A stretch of DNA of 64,000 nt from NCBI GenBank assembly GCA_029721515.1, contig CM056569.1, positions 17,112,507-17,176,506 of the forward strand. Direction: 5' to 3'. Positions 24,480-36,952 of this stretch are shown one piece after another. The DNA comes from Synanceia verrucosa. Its lineage: Eukaryota > Chordata > Actinopteri > Perciformes > Synanceiidae. A model generated the notes under the pieces. It was not told the DNA's origin. It searched no databases and was given only the letters and a program-made list of their open reading frames with translations. Made by a program: the position numbers and the translations under genes. Within the stretch, counting starts at the first letter, position 1, and every line of letters starts with the position of its first letter.

Positions 24480-25352
24480 TGCTTCCAGTTTGACCTGCTA
24501 ATGACGTATCAGATTTACATTAAAGTAGGTTAGATAATTTAGATAAAAGGTCTGACTCTCTGACTGCCCAGCCTTAGTATACTTTGGTCACTGTCATTAT
24601 AACCAATGAAAATATTGGCCAAACCTTTGAAAAGAAAACCCAAAAGTTATCAAGCCAGCGTTATTCAAGCCCTCATGGTGCCATTTAGGGGCAGCCATTG
24701 TGCAGAATTGCAGCTTTAAGTGTCTTCTTGTGTCATTAAATGAACACGTACTAAACAAGCGTTGCGTGGCTTCTTGTTAATGTGTCAGATGAGTTGGAAT
24801 GGAGCATAGTTATTGTCAAGGGCGAACCATTACATCAAAGATCTGAGGAGTGCGTACATCATCCCATCTGTGTATGTTTACAGTTCGTAACCCTGTGTGA
24901 TAATCAGTGGCTCTCAGGAGGAAAGGGAGAATTGTCAGGGCCCTCTCATCATATTCTTAGCATGTAGATTAGACAGGCTTTGATCCGTCTAATCAGCCGT
25001 CCTCTGGCACAGTGTGTGCTAGCTGTGCATTGCTGGAGCACAGACCCCAGCTCCATCTGATGCATGGATGCTGCTGTCTTCATCCTTTCTCCGTGTCTAT
25101 CCACAGCCCCAAGCAGATAAGCATCAACGGCACGACCCAGTTCAACAACTTTCCTTTCTTGTGCCGTCTCTTTGGCTTCCTCTTTTCCTGTTGTTTCTCA
25201 CCATCGATTTGTCTTTTCCTGTTTCTTTGTTGTCTCGCCTTGTTTCTCTTTCGCTGTCTGTCAGTGTCTCTCCATTTGTCTCTCTTCATCAAGCGATGCT
25301 CTTGAACACACCATCCAGTGACTCCTCAAACTCTCCCTCCCCATTTCCTTTC
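24480..25352. other. No gene or recognised repeat
   Basis: C/T-rich near 25140-25340. Overlapping open frames on both strands there are compositional. Confidence 0.5.
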
Positions 25353-25360
25353 ATCTTTTC

Positions 25361-25698
25361 TAGGGCTGTGCGATGTGGATAAAATTCTATATCCCGGTAT
25401 AGCCAAGTTTATATCCCGATAACGATATACATTCCGATATAGTATTTTTTTTTCTGATGTGTTTTTAGTTTCCATTGCGCTCTCCTCCGTCTCCTCTGTG
25501 GCGTAATCCCTTATATGCTTTTATTCTGAAGACTTACTTTGAGAGCGACCGGAAGTCTGGCTTTGTTTGTGCTGTAGCCTACTTTTACTGTGCAGTTTGG
25601 CTACTAATAAAGATGTGTTTTAAGCGATAATAAATCATTCACACGCAACACAACGTCCTCCATGCTGCTTTACCTCTGCTTACTTCCGAGCTACAACT

Positions 25699-25734
<36 letters not shown>

Positions 25735-26084
25735 CTGAGCTACAACTGCCACAAACCTGTCCTTACGGGTGACGTAAACATGCTACCACAAAGCAGTAGC
25801 GTTGCTACGGTTACAGTAGCTGTCATACTATTATGTCTATGCTTCATACAATATACGTTTTGAACTCGCATGATATATTTGGATTATCCAGCGGTCATTC
25901 TGACGTTGAGTTATACTTCACACGGCGTATCTAAACCACAACCACAGTAACATTTATGTTAGCGTAGCAACAGAGCTAATTAAGTAGCTACATGTTAAAA
26001 TTACGATAACAACAGAGGCTTATATCGTACGGTAGACATTTTTCTACCACATTATGATATATACTGTAATATCACACAGCTCTA
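25361..26084. mobile_element. hAT MITE with 8 bp target duplication
   Basis: 724 bp. Ends TAGGGCTGTGCGATGTGGAT and the complement of TAGAGCTGTGTGATATTACA. Flanks ATCTTTTC (25353-25360) and ATATTTTC (26085-26092) differ by one base. CCCGATAACGATATAC-like subterminal repeats are typical of this fish MITE type. Carries a poly-T insertion at 25701-25730. Confidence 0.87.
25682..25747 (-). mobile_element. Poly-T(30) flanked by 17 bp direct repeat
   Basis: T30 at 25701-25730 lies between ACTTCCGAGCTACAACT (25682-25698) and ACTTCTGAGCTACAACT (25731-25747), a 17 bp direct repeat with one mismatch. This looks like a target duplication around a reverse-strand A-tail with almost no body, a severely truncated retro-insertion. 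Replication slippage is the alternative. Confidence 0.65.
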
Positions 26085-26092
26085 ATATTTTC

Positions 26093-26829
26093 CATCCTTT
26101 AGTATGTGGTCTATGAACTAAATCCAAATTGACTGATGCTAAAACGTGATCAAACATGTCACTGCACACAGTTTAAATTTGCGTGTACTCGATGCAGCTT
26201 TATGTTGTAGGTTTTTTGCTCTTTAAGCCTGTGGAGGTGCAGGATGAAGATTAAAGTTGTATAGCTGTAACCTGGAGAAATCAAGAGTAGCAGCCCAAAT
26301 CACTCAGAGCACAAACACCAGTGACTGCTGTGAAAGATCGACAAATGTGGCTGAGGGAGTGTGAGGCTGTGGGAGCCGTTTGATCAGTCGGCTAAATGTG
26401 CAGATAGCCCACAACAAACTCAGTCAGCAGAGCCTCTGAACCAATCATCCTGAAGAATGGACCCTGAGATGTTAGCCTGGAGATATGAAGAAAGCACTGA
26501 GGTGGAAACGGAAATAGAGCAAAGTGACTGGATATTTTGAGCTAGAAAGTCATATAGACGATGAATCTGATGAAGAGGTCTATTTCTTAAGCCCAACTTC
26601 TCTGCATATGAACTCTCCATATCGAGGTTTCATAGTAGGAAGCTGTGCCTTAAGGCCTCAGTCATAACAAACTCAGTCATATGACAGTTTCATATAGCGC
26701 CTGTCTGGGAACCAGAGGACACTTTACATAGATTTTAAGACTTAAGACTTTAAGAAGACAAGTAATGAGAAACAAGTGTGTCATGAATGGAGTGAGTCAG
26801 GAGAGCTTCTAAGTGGTGATGAAAAGTGG
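26093..26829. other. No gene or recognised repeat
   Basis: Single-copy-looking intronic DNA. Confidence 0.5.
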
Positions 26830-26836
26830 TTTTAAA

Positions 26837-27193
26837 CTAGCCTGGGCCCGCCCATACTTCCTGTGACGCTTCACAAAATTTTGCGACCAAGTCAGTCTGG
26901 CCGTTCTCTTCAATTTCAGATTCACCTAGAAATTGGGTCCAATGAAAATCTAGCATTTCAAACAGCTCGACTGAGGCATGTTTAAGGCAATGATGCACCA
27001 GTTCTTTGGAGCAAGCAGTTTTTCGTTGTTACGCATACGTCAGAGGAAAGAGTCTGATTGGTTGAAGCTTCGTCCTGTAGCAAACAAAGGCATTTGATAG
27101 ACGCGGGTTAAGCCCGTCCTCTTAGAACTCCATCTACAAGGCAGCTTGGCCAGACTACGCTCGCAGAGCAAGTAGTCATGATAGCCAGGCTAG
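26837..27193. mobile_element. MITE with 7 bp target duplication
   Basis: 357 bp between TTTTAAA (26830-26836) and TTTTAAA (27194-27200). Ends CTAGCCTGGGCC and the complement of CTAGCCTGGCTATCATGAC. No coding region. Superfamily uncertain, possibly hAT. Confidence 0.8.
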
Positions 27194-27200
27194 TTTTAAA

Positions 27201-30200
27201 CCGTTTCTGAAAATATCCAAGGTGGGATGTCGGTGGGGGGTTGGAGCTATCCAAAGGTTTGGAGACGGGTGTGAGAGGTGGAGAGCTGGCCTGAGTATGA
27301 AGAATGGAGGAGCAAGGGAGCATTTGTAGGTGAGCAGTGAACGTGTTGGAATCTACCCCCAATAGTCCAGGCGGGAGGTGATGAAGGCGTGGAGGTATCT
27401 GTGAGTGATGGTCGGAGCCTGGAGGTGGTAGGTGATGTATTTAATGTGGGAATAGAAAGGAGGTAGAGTCAAAGATGATGAGGAGATCAGCGCTCTGAAG
27501 CAGCACCTTGGCTGCTACAACCACGGGCTCTGTTCGACTGCTGCTAAGTTTTCAGTTTTGCCCTCTGTTTGTGACCTCAGACAGAGACCTGGGTTAGTTT
27601 TGACACAGATTTTGGAGAATTATGAGAATTGTCTGAGGCAAACTCCTCCAATCCTACTTGTGAAATGTTCTAGATGTTGTTAGATGGTGATCATTTGAAA
27701 CTAGGACCTGTCCTTGTCCAGGTGTTGCTTCGTACGGAGGGTTATCCAACCACATCTCAAGACAGAAGTCTATATACCTCAGTCAAACATGGGGTGAAAA
27801 GATGGACAAGACATGCTAATGGTTTCGAGATGGAAATACATGGAGACACACTTTCAGTCTATGGTCACTGTTGAACACCAGGGATGTGACAATACCAGTA
27901 TTATACTAGTCGACAGCAGCACCAGTGAAATTCCATCATTCTTGACAACACTACTGATACAAAAAAGTCTCAAGTACTTCAACATCTACTCATTTATTAG
28001 TGTGTGCTTTCTGATTTTTGTTAGGAAGATAAATTGGCCATTAATCCCTCACTAATATCTATTTGATATTGCTGCTATATTCCATCAGCACCCGTTAGCT
28101 CTTAGCAGCCAGTAAGCAAAACAGCTCTACTTGGAGCTAACAGCTAATTCTAACGAGCGCTCTTTCTGCTGATTTCAACACCAATCTGGAAAAATAGTTT
28201 GCATTCCTTTGACATGTTGATAGTGGTTTACTGTGTCCCAGACATACAGTAATTCCCCACAACTTAAGCCCAGCGGGGGCAGCTGCTCGGCTTGCCATAA
28301 ACTGCTGGAATCCCTGTAAGATGATCCAACAGGCACTTTGTTTGTTTTGAGACCTCTCCTTGTCCAATGTATTGCAGTCGTGACAGTTCTCACTTCCCTC
28401 CCTTCCTCCTTCCTTTATGTCACTCCTCACAGCGTTAGGACAAGTGCTCTCCCTTTTCTCACTTCCCACTCAGCACCACTGTGACCCATAGAGGTCTTTC
28501 AGCTGGCGCTGGGGGAAGTTTCACAACTAAACAGCTGAAAACGAAGCAGTGGTTGTGCGACTGCTGAGCATGTGTCATGTTAGAATGACAATGTGGGGAG
28601 GAATGGTCCTGAATTCACAATGGCTTGTTTAGTTTGGAGGCATGCATAGATAGAGGAGTGAATACAGATGAGAACTGGCAGCTCTCAGTCAATCCCACCT
28701 GGTGGTTATACTGTAATATATTAAATGATTCCTCTGCACTCAGACATGAATAAAGTCAGGCTGGATTTGACCTTTAGTCCTTAGAAAGTGTTTTTCCTTT
28801 CACAACAATGGAACTTTGGGTCACTTTTCTCAAAGTGTGTGCAAGAATGTCAATGTGAGTACTTCGCCCACAAAATAGACTTTTGTTTTTCAGTTATTCA
28901 CTAACATGTTACATTGAATTCTTGAAGAAATGACCAAAAAGGGAGGAAAACCTTGATGGCTTGAAGTAAATTTCCATTGCACATTTCTCAACAGTCTCCA
29001 TTCATCCTGAAAACAGCCATATTGCTCATGCTCAGACTCTTTTCACCCTTTATTTATTCTTAATTCCCACTTAGTTTTGTTCTTATATCTGCACTATATT
29101 TCTATATCATGCACCAACATACCAAGTTAAAATTCTTGTATGTGCAAACTTACTTGGCAATAAACTTGTTTTTATTCAGTCATATACTAAAACTTGTAAA
29201 ATCTATACAAATAGTCATTTTGTGGGTGAGGTAGAGGAAAGCAGGTCTTTGACACAATGTCGACTCCATGTCCATCTTTTCAATAGGAGGCATTTAACAT
29301 AAATCATGAGATGGGAAATTGTCCATTTTTGATGTAATTCCTATGAACTGTGGGTTCTGTGACATCCCTTTAGCATTTTTAAACATGCAAACAGTGTGCT
29401 TGATATACTGCTAACTGAGGCTCTGCTAAACCAAGTGGCACATAAGCACTTCACTGTCATTCACACATGATGGAGCGGTGGCTTCGTGGAGCTGCTGGTG
29501 CTCAGTGACGCAGCGCTTGAATAACGAGTTGTCGACACAAATTTAAAAGAATCATATTTCAGTTTGACAGAAATAAATTTCTTGTGCATGAAAGAACAGA
29601 AAAAAATCCTTTTAATTTCAGAGCACAGACGTTGCTAATTTCCACTGAAAGTTATCTGAGGATGCAGTGACATCAGGGTCAAGTCGTCAGGTGTCGGTCT
29701 GTCATTTTTGCAGACATGCTTTACAATAGAAGGACACTTTGGGAAGTGGTTTACTCATGATTACGATGGTCTGCAGGATTTAAATGTGAGAAGACAGCTG
29801 GTGACTGACAGAACGCACAGTGTGGGCCGTACGGTTCACTGATGGCCACACGCTCAGAGTGTCATCAAACGCACCGCCCTGCTGATTTCCTAGCATGGTA
29901 GACACTGTAGGAAAGTGTCTCTTTGAGAGGTATGGAGGACGGGCAGGCGTGCAGTGGCACTTCACTTCCTCCTGACAGACACACAGCCATGGAGGATCTC
30001 CTCAGTGGAGACAAGTGTATTGATTTCACAGTGCTTGTAAAAAGTTTATGGTGTGTTTCACACTCTATTGGCAGTTGTTCTGCAGCAGGAAAATGCTTTT
30101 TCAACCCTTTTAGATCACACAGAACAGAATAGATCTTGATTGTCATTGTTATTAAACAATGAACGGCAGATGAGAGCTGTTGATGGCATCAACAGTAGAA

Positions 30201-30469
30201 AATCATTAGAATGAAGACGTTCATGCTACAGACAGCCATGAATATTCAGGGAGTAATTGAGCATGACAGTTAGTATATACAGTTATTTATATATGCATCT
30301 CCTCATTGGGGACTGACACTGACACAGATATAGACACTTTATGCACCTGCACGGACACTTATTCACTCATGCTTGCACAACAGTTCTGCCCTGTTATTCT
30401 GTTATTTTATTTACAGTACTTTATTGTTATTATTATTGTTATATCTATGTATTAGTGGTTGTTTATTAT
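27201..30469. other. No gene; one possible LINE tail
   Basis: Mostly unremarkable. 30116-30165 (ACAGAACAGAATAGATCTTG … ATTGTCATTGTTATTA) looks like the complement of a fish LINE 3' end. Overlapping open frames at 28137-28469 and 29780-30146 have no domains. Confidence 0.45.
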
Positions 30470-30722
30470 TCTGGATTCTCAGTGAATTCCAGTGTTCTGA
30501 TCAAATTTGGGTCAAAAAGGTGAATTCAGTTTAAATTCCTCACTCCTGTTCAAAATGGTGAAGAGTAGTGAACTCAGTGAGAAACAAAGAGTCCAGTTAA
30601 AGTGAAGGACATGATGCTGCTGCTCTGATACATTACTTAAGCTCTGTACCTCCATATTGTTTATATCACAGTCAGTGCTGGACAAAAGTAAATAATCCGA
30701 CATCCAGAACAGAAAATAAAAC
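30470..30722 (-). repeat. Dispersed repeat B, copy 2
   Basis: Complement of 5496-5680, including GTATCAGAGCAGCAGCATCA-like and GAGGAATTTAAACTGAATTC blocks. It abuts the Tc1 element at 30725. Confidence 0.8.
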
Positions 30723-30724
30723 TA

Positions 30725-31283
30725 CACTGCCTGACCCAAAAAAAAGTTGCCACCAAAAAAAAAAGGTCACACACACTAATATTTCACTGGACCGCCTTTA
30801 GCTTTGAGCACTGCATGCATAAGCTGTGTCATTGTTTCAGTGAGCTTCTGCAATGTCACAAGATTTAGTTCCATTCAGTGCTGCATTAATTTTTCACCAA
30901 GATCTTGCATTGATGATGGTAGAGTCTGACTGCTGTGCAAAGCCTTCTCCAGCACATCCCACAGATTCTCAGTGGGGTTAAGGTCTGGACTCTGTGGTGA
31001 AAATGATGCGTCATGCTCCCTGAACCACTCTTTCACTATTTAAACCTGATGAATCCTGACATTGTCATCTTGGAATATGCTCGTGCCATCAGGGAAGGAA
31101 AAAATCCATTGATGGAATAACCTGGTCATTCAGTATATTCAGGTAGTCAGCTGACCTCATTCTTTGAGCACATATTGTTGCTGAACCTGCAGTAATTATC
31201 CAATAGGAGGCTCGTACCTATTTGCTTAGTCAAATCCAGGTGGCGACTTTATTTTTTTTTTTTTTTTTTGTGGCCGGGTAGTG
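30725..31283 (-). mobile_element. Internally deleted Tc1-like element, family E copy 1
   Basis: 559 bp between TA at 30723-30724 and 31284-31285. Ends CACTGCCTGACCCAAAA and the complement of CACTACCCGGCCAC; both carry subterminal GTTGCCACC/GTCGCCACC. On the minus strand PDLNPTENLWDVLEKALHS can be read at about 30940-31000, the E-containing block of a Tc1 transposase, but the N-terminal half is gone. Poly-T at 31252-31269. Confidence 0.88.
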
Positions 31284-31285
31284 TA

Positions 31286-32317
31286 TATTTGCAACACTTC
31301 CATAGGGAGGTATCCTGACAGCTACTGGGAGGATTACCTGAATATTTAGCTGGATATTTAAGATGATGTATGTGGTCAACATTTCCACCTATTGGTCCAC
31401 TGGACATTTAAAACATTCATTGTCTCATCCTAAATAAAAACAACCTGCTTCTGCTTTAGTCTGTTGACAACATTTTTACACTGCTTACATCAAATGAGCC
31501 GAAAAAAATCCTGAGGCCAGATTGATTGTGTTTTATCTCCGTTATTGAGGAATAAGCTGCATGTGCACGAGCCTCATTTCCACCCCCTCAGTCAGCATTA
31601 ATGAATGCAGAAACTTCCTGGTGACTGTCATTAGACCTGCCATGTCAACAAGCGTTACAGCGCAGGAGAACAAAAGTGTGTTTTCTCACCAGTGCCAGAT
31701 CTATGTTTTATGTCTTAAGGACCTTTGCTTGGACAAAACAGTCACTTTGGGCCTTGACATTTTTTCACTATTTCTTTACATTTTGCAAAAAAATATTTGA
31801 GAGAAGCATGGGCAGATTAGTCAAAATAAGAAATAATATGCCTGTTACTTGCAGCCATGATCACAATCCAATCCAATGTATTCCCTGTGAGAGAAGAATT
31901 CACCCAGAAATATAGTGTCGGGAACAGATATGTGAAATGCATTGATCTTGCGGTCAGGTTGCATGGCCACTCAGCTTGAAATGAACTGCCCCTGGGCAAC
32001 TTGTTGACTGTGTTGCCTGCAGGCAGACTGTGTGGAGCTGTGAATGCACTCTCCTGCTTTTAACAGCATTTTAAGCAGTGTTGCTCGTGAGTTTGTGCGC
32101 TGCTCTGACCCTCCTCTCTCCTCTTAACCCCACAGGAGGAGTACCCAGCCAGAGGGGAAATAGCGCTCTCATCCAATGACCTCCAACTGGTGCTACAAGT
32201 GGAACGTAATCAGTGAGTACTTCTTCTGTGGTACCATCTTTACTGCCTCATCACCTTATTTACCTCCTCTGTCTTCCACCTGAGAGGAGGAATTCACTGG
32301 GAGACAGAGAAGTGATG
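31286..32317. other. Intronic sequence around the ADAM exon
   Basis: Apart from the exon at 32136-32212 nothing was recognised. The 850 bp upstream of the exon appears free of transposons. Confidence 0.5.
32136..32212 (+). CDS. adam12: ADAM12-like metalloprotease, prodomain exon (human exon 3 equivalent)
   Basis: A 77 bp exon. It follows a strong acceptor (CT-rich tract, then CCCCACAG) and ends at a GTGAGT donor. Read in phase 0 it gives 25 codons plus two bases: EEYPARGEIALSSNDLQLVL then QVERN, with CA left over. ADAM prodomains have the same block, a polar run followed by a hydrophobic strand and LERN or LEKN. The length and leftover phase match the exon at 62665, whose first base completes a His codon. 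The encoded segment lies in the secreted precursor's prodomain, which keeps the metalloprotease latent and is removed by furin-type cleavage (family knowledge). ADAM12 is favoured over ADAM8, 9, 19 and 33 from the combined two-exon sequence; the paralogue call is inference. Confidence 0.72.
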
Positions 32318-32404
32318 ATAGGATAGAATAGTTTTATCGATCCTCCATTGGGGGAAATTCACTTCACAGCATGAAGAAGATATAGTAAGAATAAAGAATA
32401 AATA
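32318..32404 (-). repeat. LINE-like 3' tail fragment
   Basis: GATAGGATAGAATAGTTTTA then TCGATCCTCCATTGGGGGAA ATT is the complement of a common fish retroelement tail. Lies 105 bp after the exon. Confidence 0.55.
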
Positions 32405-32507
32405 TTTACAGTATGTACTGGAACCAAGTACCTTGCGATACGATACTATAACAATATTTTGCCCATGATAAAGATAATATTGCAATATAGTGATTCAGTG
32501 ATAATAT

Positions 32508-32858
32508 CCATCCATTATCTACCACTTATCCTCATAGGGTCGCGGGGGGGCTGGAGCCTATCCCAGCTGTCTTAGGGCGGAAGGCAGGGTACACCCTGGA
32601 CAAGTCGCAGGGCACATAGAGACAGACAACCATTCACACTCACATTCACACCTACGGTCAATTTAAATTAACCAATTAACCTAATCCCCATGCATGTTTT
32701 TGGATGGTGGGAGGAAGCCCGAGTACCTGTGAGAGAACTCACACAGACATGGGGAGAACATGCAAACTCCACACAGAAAGGCCCCGGGCCCGGGATTCGA
32801 ACCCGGTACCTTCTTGCTGTGAGGCGACAGTGCTAACCACTACACCACTGTGCCGCCC
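32508..32858 (-). mobile_element. tRNA-headed SINE with 12 bp target duplication
   Basis: 351 bp on the minus strand. The head has an A-box-like TGTAGTGGTTAGCAC and a perfect B box GGTTCGAATCC (complement at 32793-32803), as in RNA polymerase III promoters of tRNA-derived SINEs. The body ends in ATGGATGGA. Flanks CAGTGATAATAT at 32496-32507 and 32859-32870 are identical. Other copies: 57113-57262, 57582-57887, 63233-63310, 17785-17868. Confidence 0.85.
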
Positions 32859-33114
32859 CAGTGATAATATATTGGACGAAATGTCATCCATGATACATCA
32901 CAATAACTGTGTCACTGAAGAAATTCTGAATTTATTGACTGCACTGAATCCATTTCACAGGAATTACAAAACATTATCAATTTCACATGAATGACAGCCG
33001 AGTAAAACAAAGTGTAAACTGCATATACGTACTGTGTGTACTATATCTCTGTGTGTGTGTCTGAATGGCCTAAAGCGTGACTTTAAAAAAAAAAAAAAGT
33101 TATTATAAAATTAA

Positions 33115-33520
33115 CTCTGAGTGCCATTGACGTATTTTGCTGTCAGAGTGTTTTTTCGGCAGCGGGTCGGCAGCCTGTGAGTAATGTTCGTGCTTCTGGG
33201 ATTTGTAGTCTGGATATAAAGAGACGTAGGAAGTGGAGATGATCGAGATTAGAGAGTAAAACAAACAGAATCTGGACAAAAAGTGGTGATTTTGGTGAAA
33301 GTGTCCTCTACTCTACCTCTGATAAAACAAGAATGGAACAAGGTAAAAACAAACATTTTTTTCATGATGAAATAGAGAGTTTCTTCTGTCATTTGAGCTA
33401 TTCACTGTTTTCAGAGACATGGTACAAAATATTCTGTGGGTCTAGAAATATGACTCAAAATGGCCAAAAACGCTGGAACAAGACACTTTCTGTTATAGAA
33501 AACGGCTGGCACTGAAAGAG
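33115..33520 (+). mobile_element. TTAA-flanked MITE, family D copy 2
   Basis: 406 bp between TTAA at 33111-33114 and 33521-33524. Ends CTCTGAGTGCCATTGACG and the complement of CTCTTTCAGTGCCAGCCG. Inverted relative to 17374-17608. TTAA targets point to piggyBac- or Kolobok-type mobilisation (inference). Confidence 0.82.
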
Positions 33521-33596
33521 TTAAATATCAATGTCATATCAGAAGGCAAAACATCACAACATATCATCATATCAATATTTTTTTCCCAACCCTAGT

Positions 33597-36500
33597 ATGC
33601 ACTTTACTTTATTTGATGTAAATACAATTAGAAGTTAAAATGTAAAATAAACAGTGAAAATAGTAGAAAATAGTGCGTTCGTTAGTCAGTTCTGTTAATA
33701 GAGGACAATAAAAAGCTGAGGCGCTTCTCTCTCAGCTGTGGCTTTTTGGTTCCTAAATCTCTGAAAAGTGTGCTAGTGGGTGGGTGTGGAGTGTTAACTC
33801 TGATTCAACAAGGTGTGAGCTCTAAAAAGAACATGTTGAGAAGTCTTTGTTCAATAGTCACAAGCAGTTTCTCTTCTCTTCTTCAGCCATAACCGTTGAA
33901 GTTAAAGTCAAGGTTTCAGCCGTGGACGTTGGAAGCTTTTCGTATTTGCCTCTAGATGGATAAACATGACATGGATCTGCCTTTTTGTGATAGGAGCAGT
34001 GACACACCTCAGGGCACCAAGAGAAGCAGGGCTGATCAGAGCCAGCGCTGGGTCCTATTCAAGGCCAGCAGAGGTTATGATGCTCCTGTGATAACATCAC
34101 AATGAGCTCCATCTGCACATTAGTCCCTGAACGTACCAAGGCTCCTGAAGTGGACCGCTTAGCCTGCCTGAACACCTCCCCTCTGCTCATCAGAGCGCAC
34201 ACTCCTGACCAAATAGACCCTCATTAGGCATGCCAGGGTTTTATTTAGGGATCCTCGCTGTGACAATTAAGCGTAGAATTGCATATGCTTAATGAGGAGC
34301 GAGGCCTTTAATCAAAATGGACAACCTCATAGATTTTGTAATGAAGCACAACTCTAGAGAAATGTAACATTAAAGCTGCACAAGTGATTTTCCTTTTTCT
34401 TTTTTTTTTCCTTTAGATGAGCACTGTTGGGAAATGAAACAGAACACTCTCTGTATGTGTGTCAGGTGTTTTTGCTCAACTTGTAAAGATGATATTCACA
34501 CAGAACTCGTGTTTGACCAGTAAATAGGTAGAAAAAAGGTGCAGAGACAACTAAAAACTCTGTGAAGCACAGCAAAGTCAAGTCCATTCAATGTCTGTGG
34601 TTTAATGTGACCAGAGTTGACAGAAACTATATTAGCCCTAAGAATTTGATGAATTTACATCTTATTGATACCATTTTGATGTAGAAAAATAATAATAAAA
34701 AATAATCGAGCTTTTAGAAACATGCAGAATAAAAGTATTACTTTTCCTAAAAAAAAAGTAAATCTGTGGAAGATATCAGTGTTATCGTAGCACCTTTTTA
34801 TTTCATTTGTGTTATTTTTTTAAGCAGGCAGTATTGTTTCAGTTTTCCATCAAATCAAATCAAAAAACTCTATTGCTATTGTATAACAGTGCATACAGCA
34901 GAATAGTGAAAGGATATCCATTTGCTTAGCAACTTTCAAATGCTGGTAGAATTGCAACTACATAAGATAAAGCAATAATTAGATATTATGCATTCAACGC
35001 TGTTTCCTTACACTAATGGGTCTGCAGAAAAGAGCAAAAAAAAAGTGCACCAAAACAACAACAGTATAATCCATACGACGGTTCTTCAGCACTTCCTACT
35101 TTTGAATTAAAGTCGTCATGTTGTGTATCACATGATTTTCTGTTTAGCTGTTGTTTACTGAACTTTTATGGATGAACTTGGTGTTATATCAAGATGTATG
35201 TGAACATAAGTATCTGGCACACTCAGAAATCAGAGTGAACTATTGTATATGTTTTTTTAATGTACGTGCTGTCTTTTTGTGTAATGTAAAGAATGCCCTG
35301 GTGGACTTGTTCTATGATCGAGTTAAAAGATACACAAAGGATATAGTCGTACTGTAGTGCACTGCTTATTTTCATCTTAGTTTCACTTTTGGAAACAGCT
35401 TGATGACAAATGGAGGAGCGGACACAGACAGTTAGGCAGGACGAGTGAAGCCAGAGACAATGGTGGCATACATGGAGAGGCAGACAGTGATGAATGGACT
35501 GGAGAGGAGGCTGAGCCACGCTGTGTAACACAGACTGCAATCCCAGAGAAGAGCTCAAGTTTGGTCTGGACCAGAATGTAGGTCACTGTTGCTGGAGTTA
35601 CTGGGAATGTTACTGGAAACGAAGTTTAGTTTATCCACTGGGCCTCTTCCACTGGGACAGGACTGGAGAACGGCCAAGACCAGTACTTCTGCATTCATGT
35701 TTTACTAAAACAAGATGAGCACTGTACACAGGTCAGATTTAAATATGGTGTTGTCACAACAGAGCATTCTGTTATAAAACTGAAGACAACTCATTGATAA
35801 TAAAGACAGGAATAAGTGAGTCTGTCTGACAGATACTACGATGCTTACACATCTCACATTACATATTTATTGTGATAAGAAAACATCTTGTTACAAAATG
35901 GAAAATGTTGCTTATTTCATCAGTGTATTTCATTTTCACAACAATGTGTCTTGTTATCAGGAGAAATTTGTGATTTTTTTTTATAATGCAAAATCATCTT
36001 AAGGAAAAACCATATCTAAAAATTAAGGATTTGCTTAAATTAATAAAATTTTCTGGTTCTATCAATGAAGAACAGCAATGTTAGAATGTCTAACTCATAA
36101 TATATAAATTATATATATATTGATACTGTATATTGTATGTAATATATTGGATGCAAAGCCAGAAGTCCCTCATCATAACACCACAAAGTATGTTGTTATT
36201 GCAGCAAAATCTATCCTCATATCTTGTCATTTTAGAGATATAACATATATATTATACGTCCCGACATGGATAGGAAATATGACATATATGGGAACAGATT
36301 AAAAAGTACCACGTTCACTTTTGAGAAGTGCAGTCATCATTTCATAAGATGACTGAGTGAGGCTTGGCAGTCTGTCTGTGATTCATCCTGGTTCCATCTC
36401 AAGTCATGAGAAACACTCAGTAATGTTTCAACATTTCCTGGGTCAAGAACAATGTGACTTTTGAGCTGAACGCTCTGAAAACATCTCATGACATGAGAGC

Positions 36501-36802
36501 TGTTGTACCAGACTGTGGATTAGATGCTATAAGGTGTCAAAAATAAGAGCTTTTCCATACACATTTTAATACACACGGGTCAGTCACTCACAGTGCTGTC
36601 TGCTCTGAATGTCATGTGTTAGCCATCAGTGTTTCCTAGACAGGTCGCTGGCCAGCTGCTGATCACTCACGACCCCTTTCCACGTAGAAAATAAAAGTTT
36701 GATAACTCCCCAAGTCAAATTGGTTTGGTCACGGCTTCCACTTATATTTGCCAATTACTTGTCAATCAAACAGTTGTGTTGCTGTCAAGCTCATATTGTC
36801 TA
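33597..36802. other. No gene; minor repeats
   Basis: 34851-34905 (ATCAAATCAAATCAAAAAAC … TCTATTGCTATTG) may be a LINE tail. 36097-36120 is AT-rich. Open frames at 35151-35586 overlap on both strands without domains. Confidence 0.45.
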
Positions 36803-36952
36803 CCCGGGTCTCATTGACCCGCTCTGTTTTGACAGTTCTGTAATAGACCTGTTTAGCTAGTTCTCTGTCACACGCATGTGTGTTCATCTACTGCAAACCA
36901 TAATAGTGTGATCTATTGACCCATTTTATATGACGGGTCAATTTGACCCAGG
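36803..36952. mobile_element. 150 bp inverted-repeat element
   Basis: CCCGGGTCTCATTGACCCG at the left and the complement CCTGGGTCAAATTGACCCG at the right, each itself partly palindromic (GGGTC…GACCC). Resembles fish MITE ends, but no target duplication was seen. Confidence 0.5.

Larger units (their letters stand above)
1..32135 (+). other. Intron (partial) upstream of first ADAM exon
   Basis: Inferred as the 3' part of the intron before the exon at 32136. It ends in a pyrimidine-rich tract and CCCACAG. I searched it by eye for an exon carrying the signal peptide or early prodomain of an ADAM protease and saw none, so the intron is probably more than 32 kb long. It is filled with transposon relics, listed separately, and single-copy-looking AT-rich DNA. 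Confidence 0.6.
32405..33596. mobile_element. hAT-like element, interrupted by a SINE and a TTAA MITE
   Basis: Right end AATATTTTTTTCCCAACCCTA is the complement of a TAGGGTTGGGAAA hAT terminus. The left part has GCGATACGATAC … GATAATATTGCAATATAGTG, the AT-rich body of such fish MITEs; its left tip is missing. Removing the SINE (32508-32858 plus a 12 bp duplication) and the MITE (33115-33520) leaves about 420 bp. Confidence 0.7.

Noticed and set aside
25012..25382. 97- and 104-codon overlapping + strand frames
   Set aside because: Phe/Leu/Ser-rich peptides from a C/T-rich stretch; no splice signals or family match.
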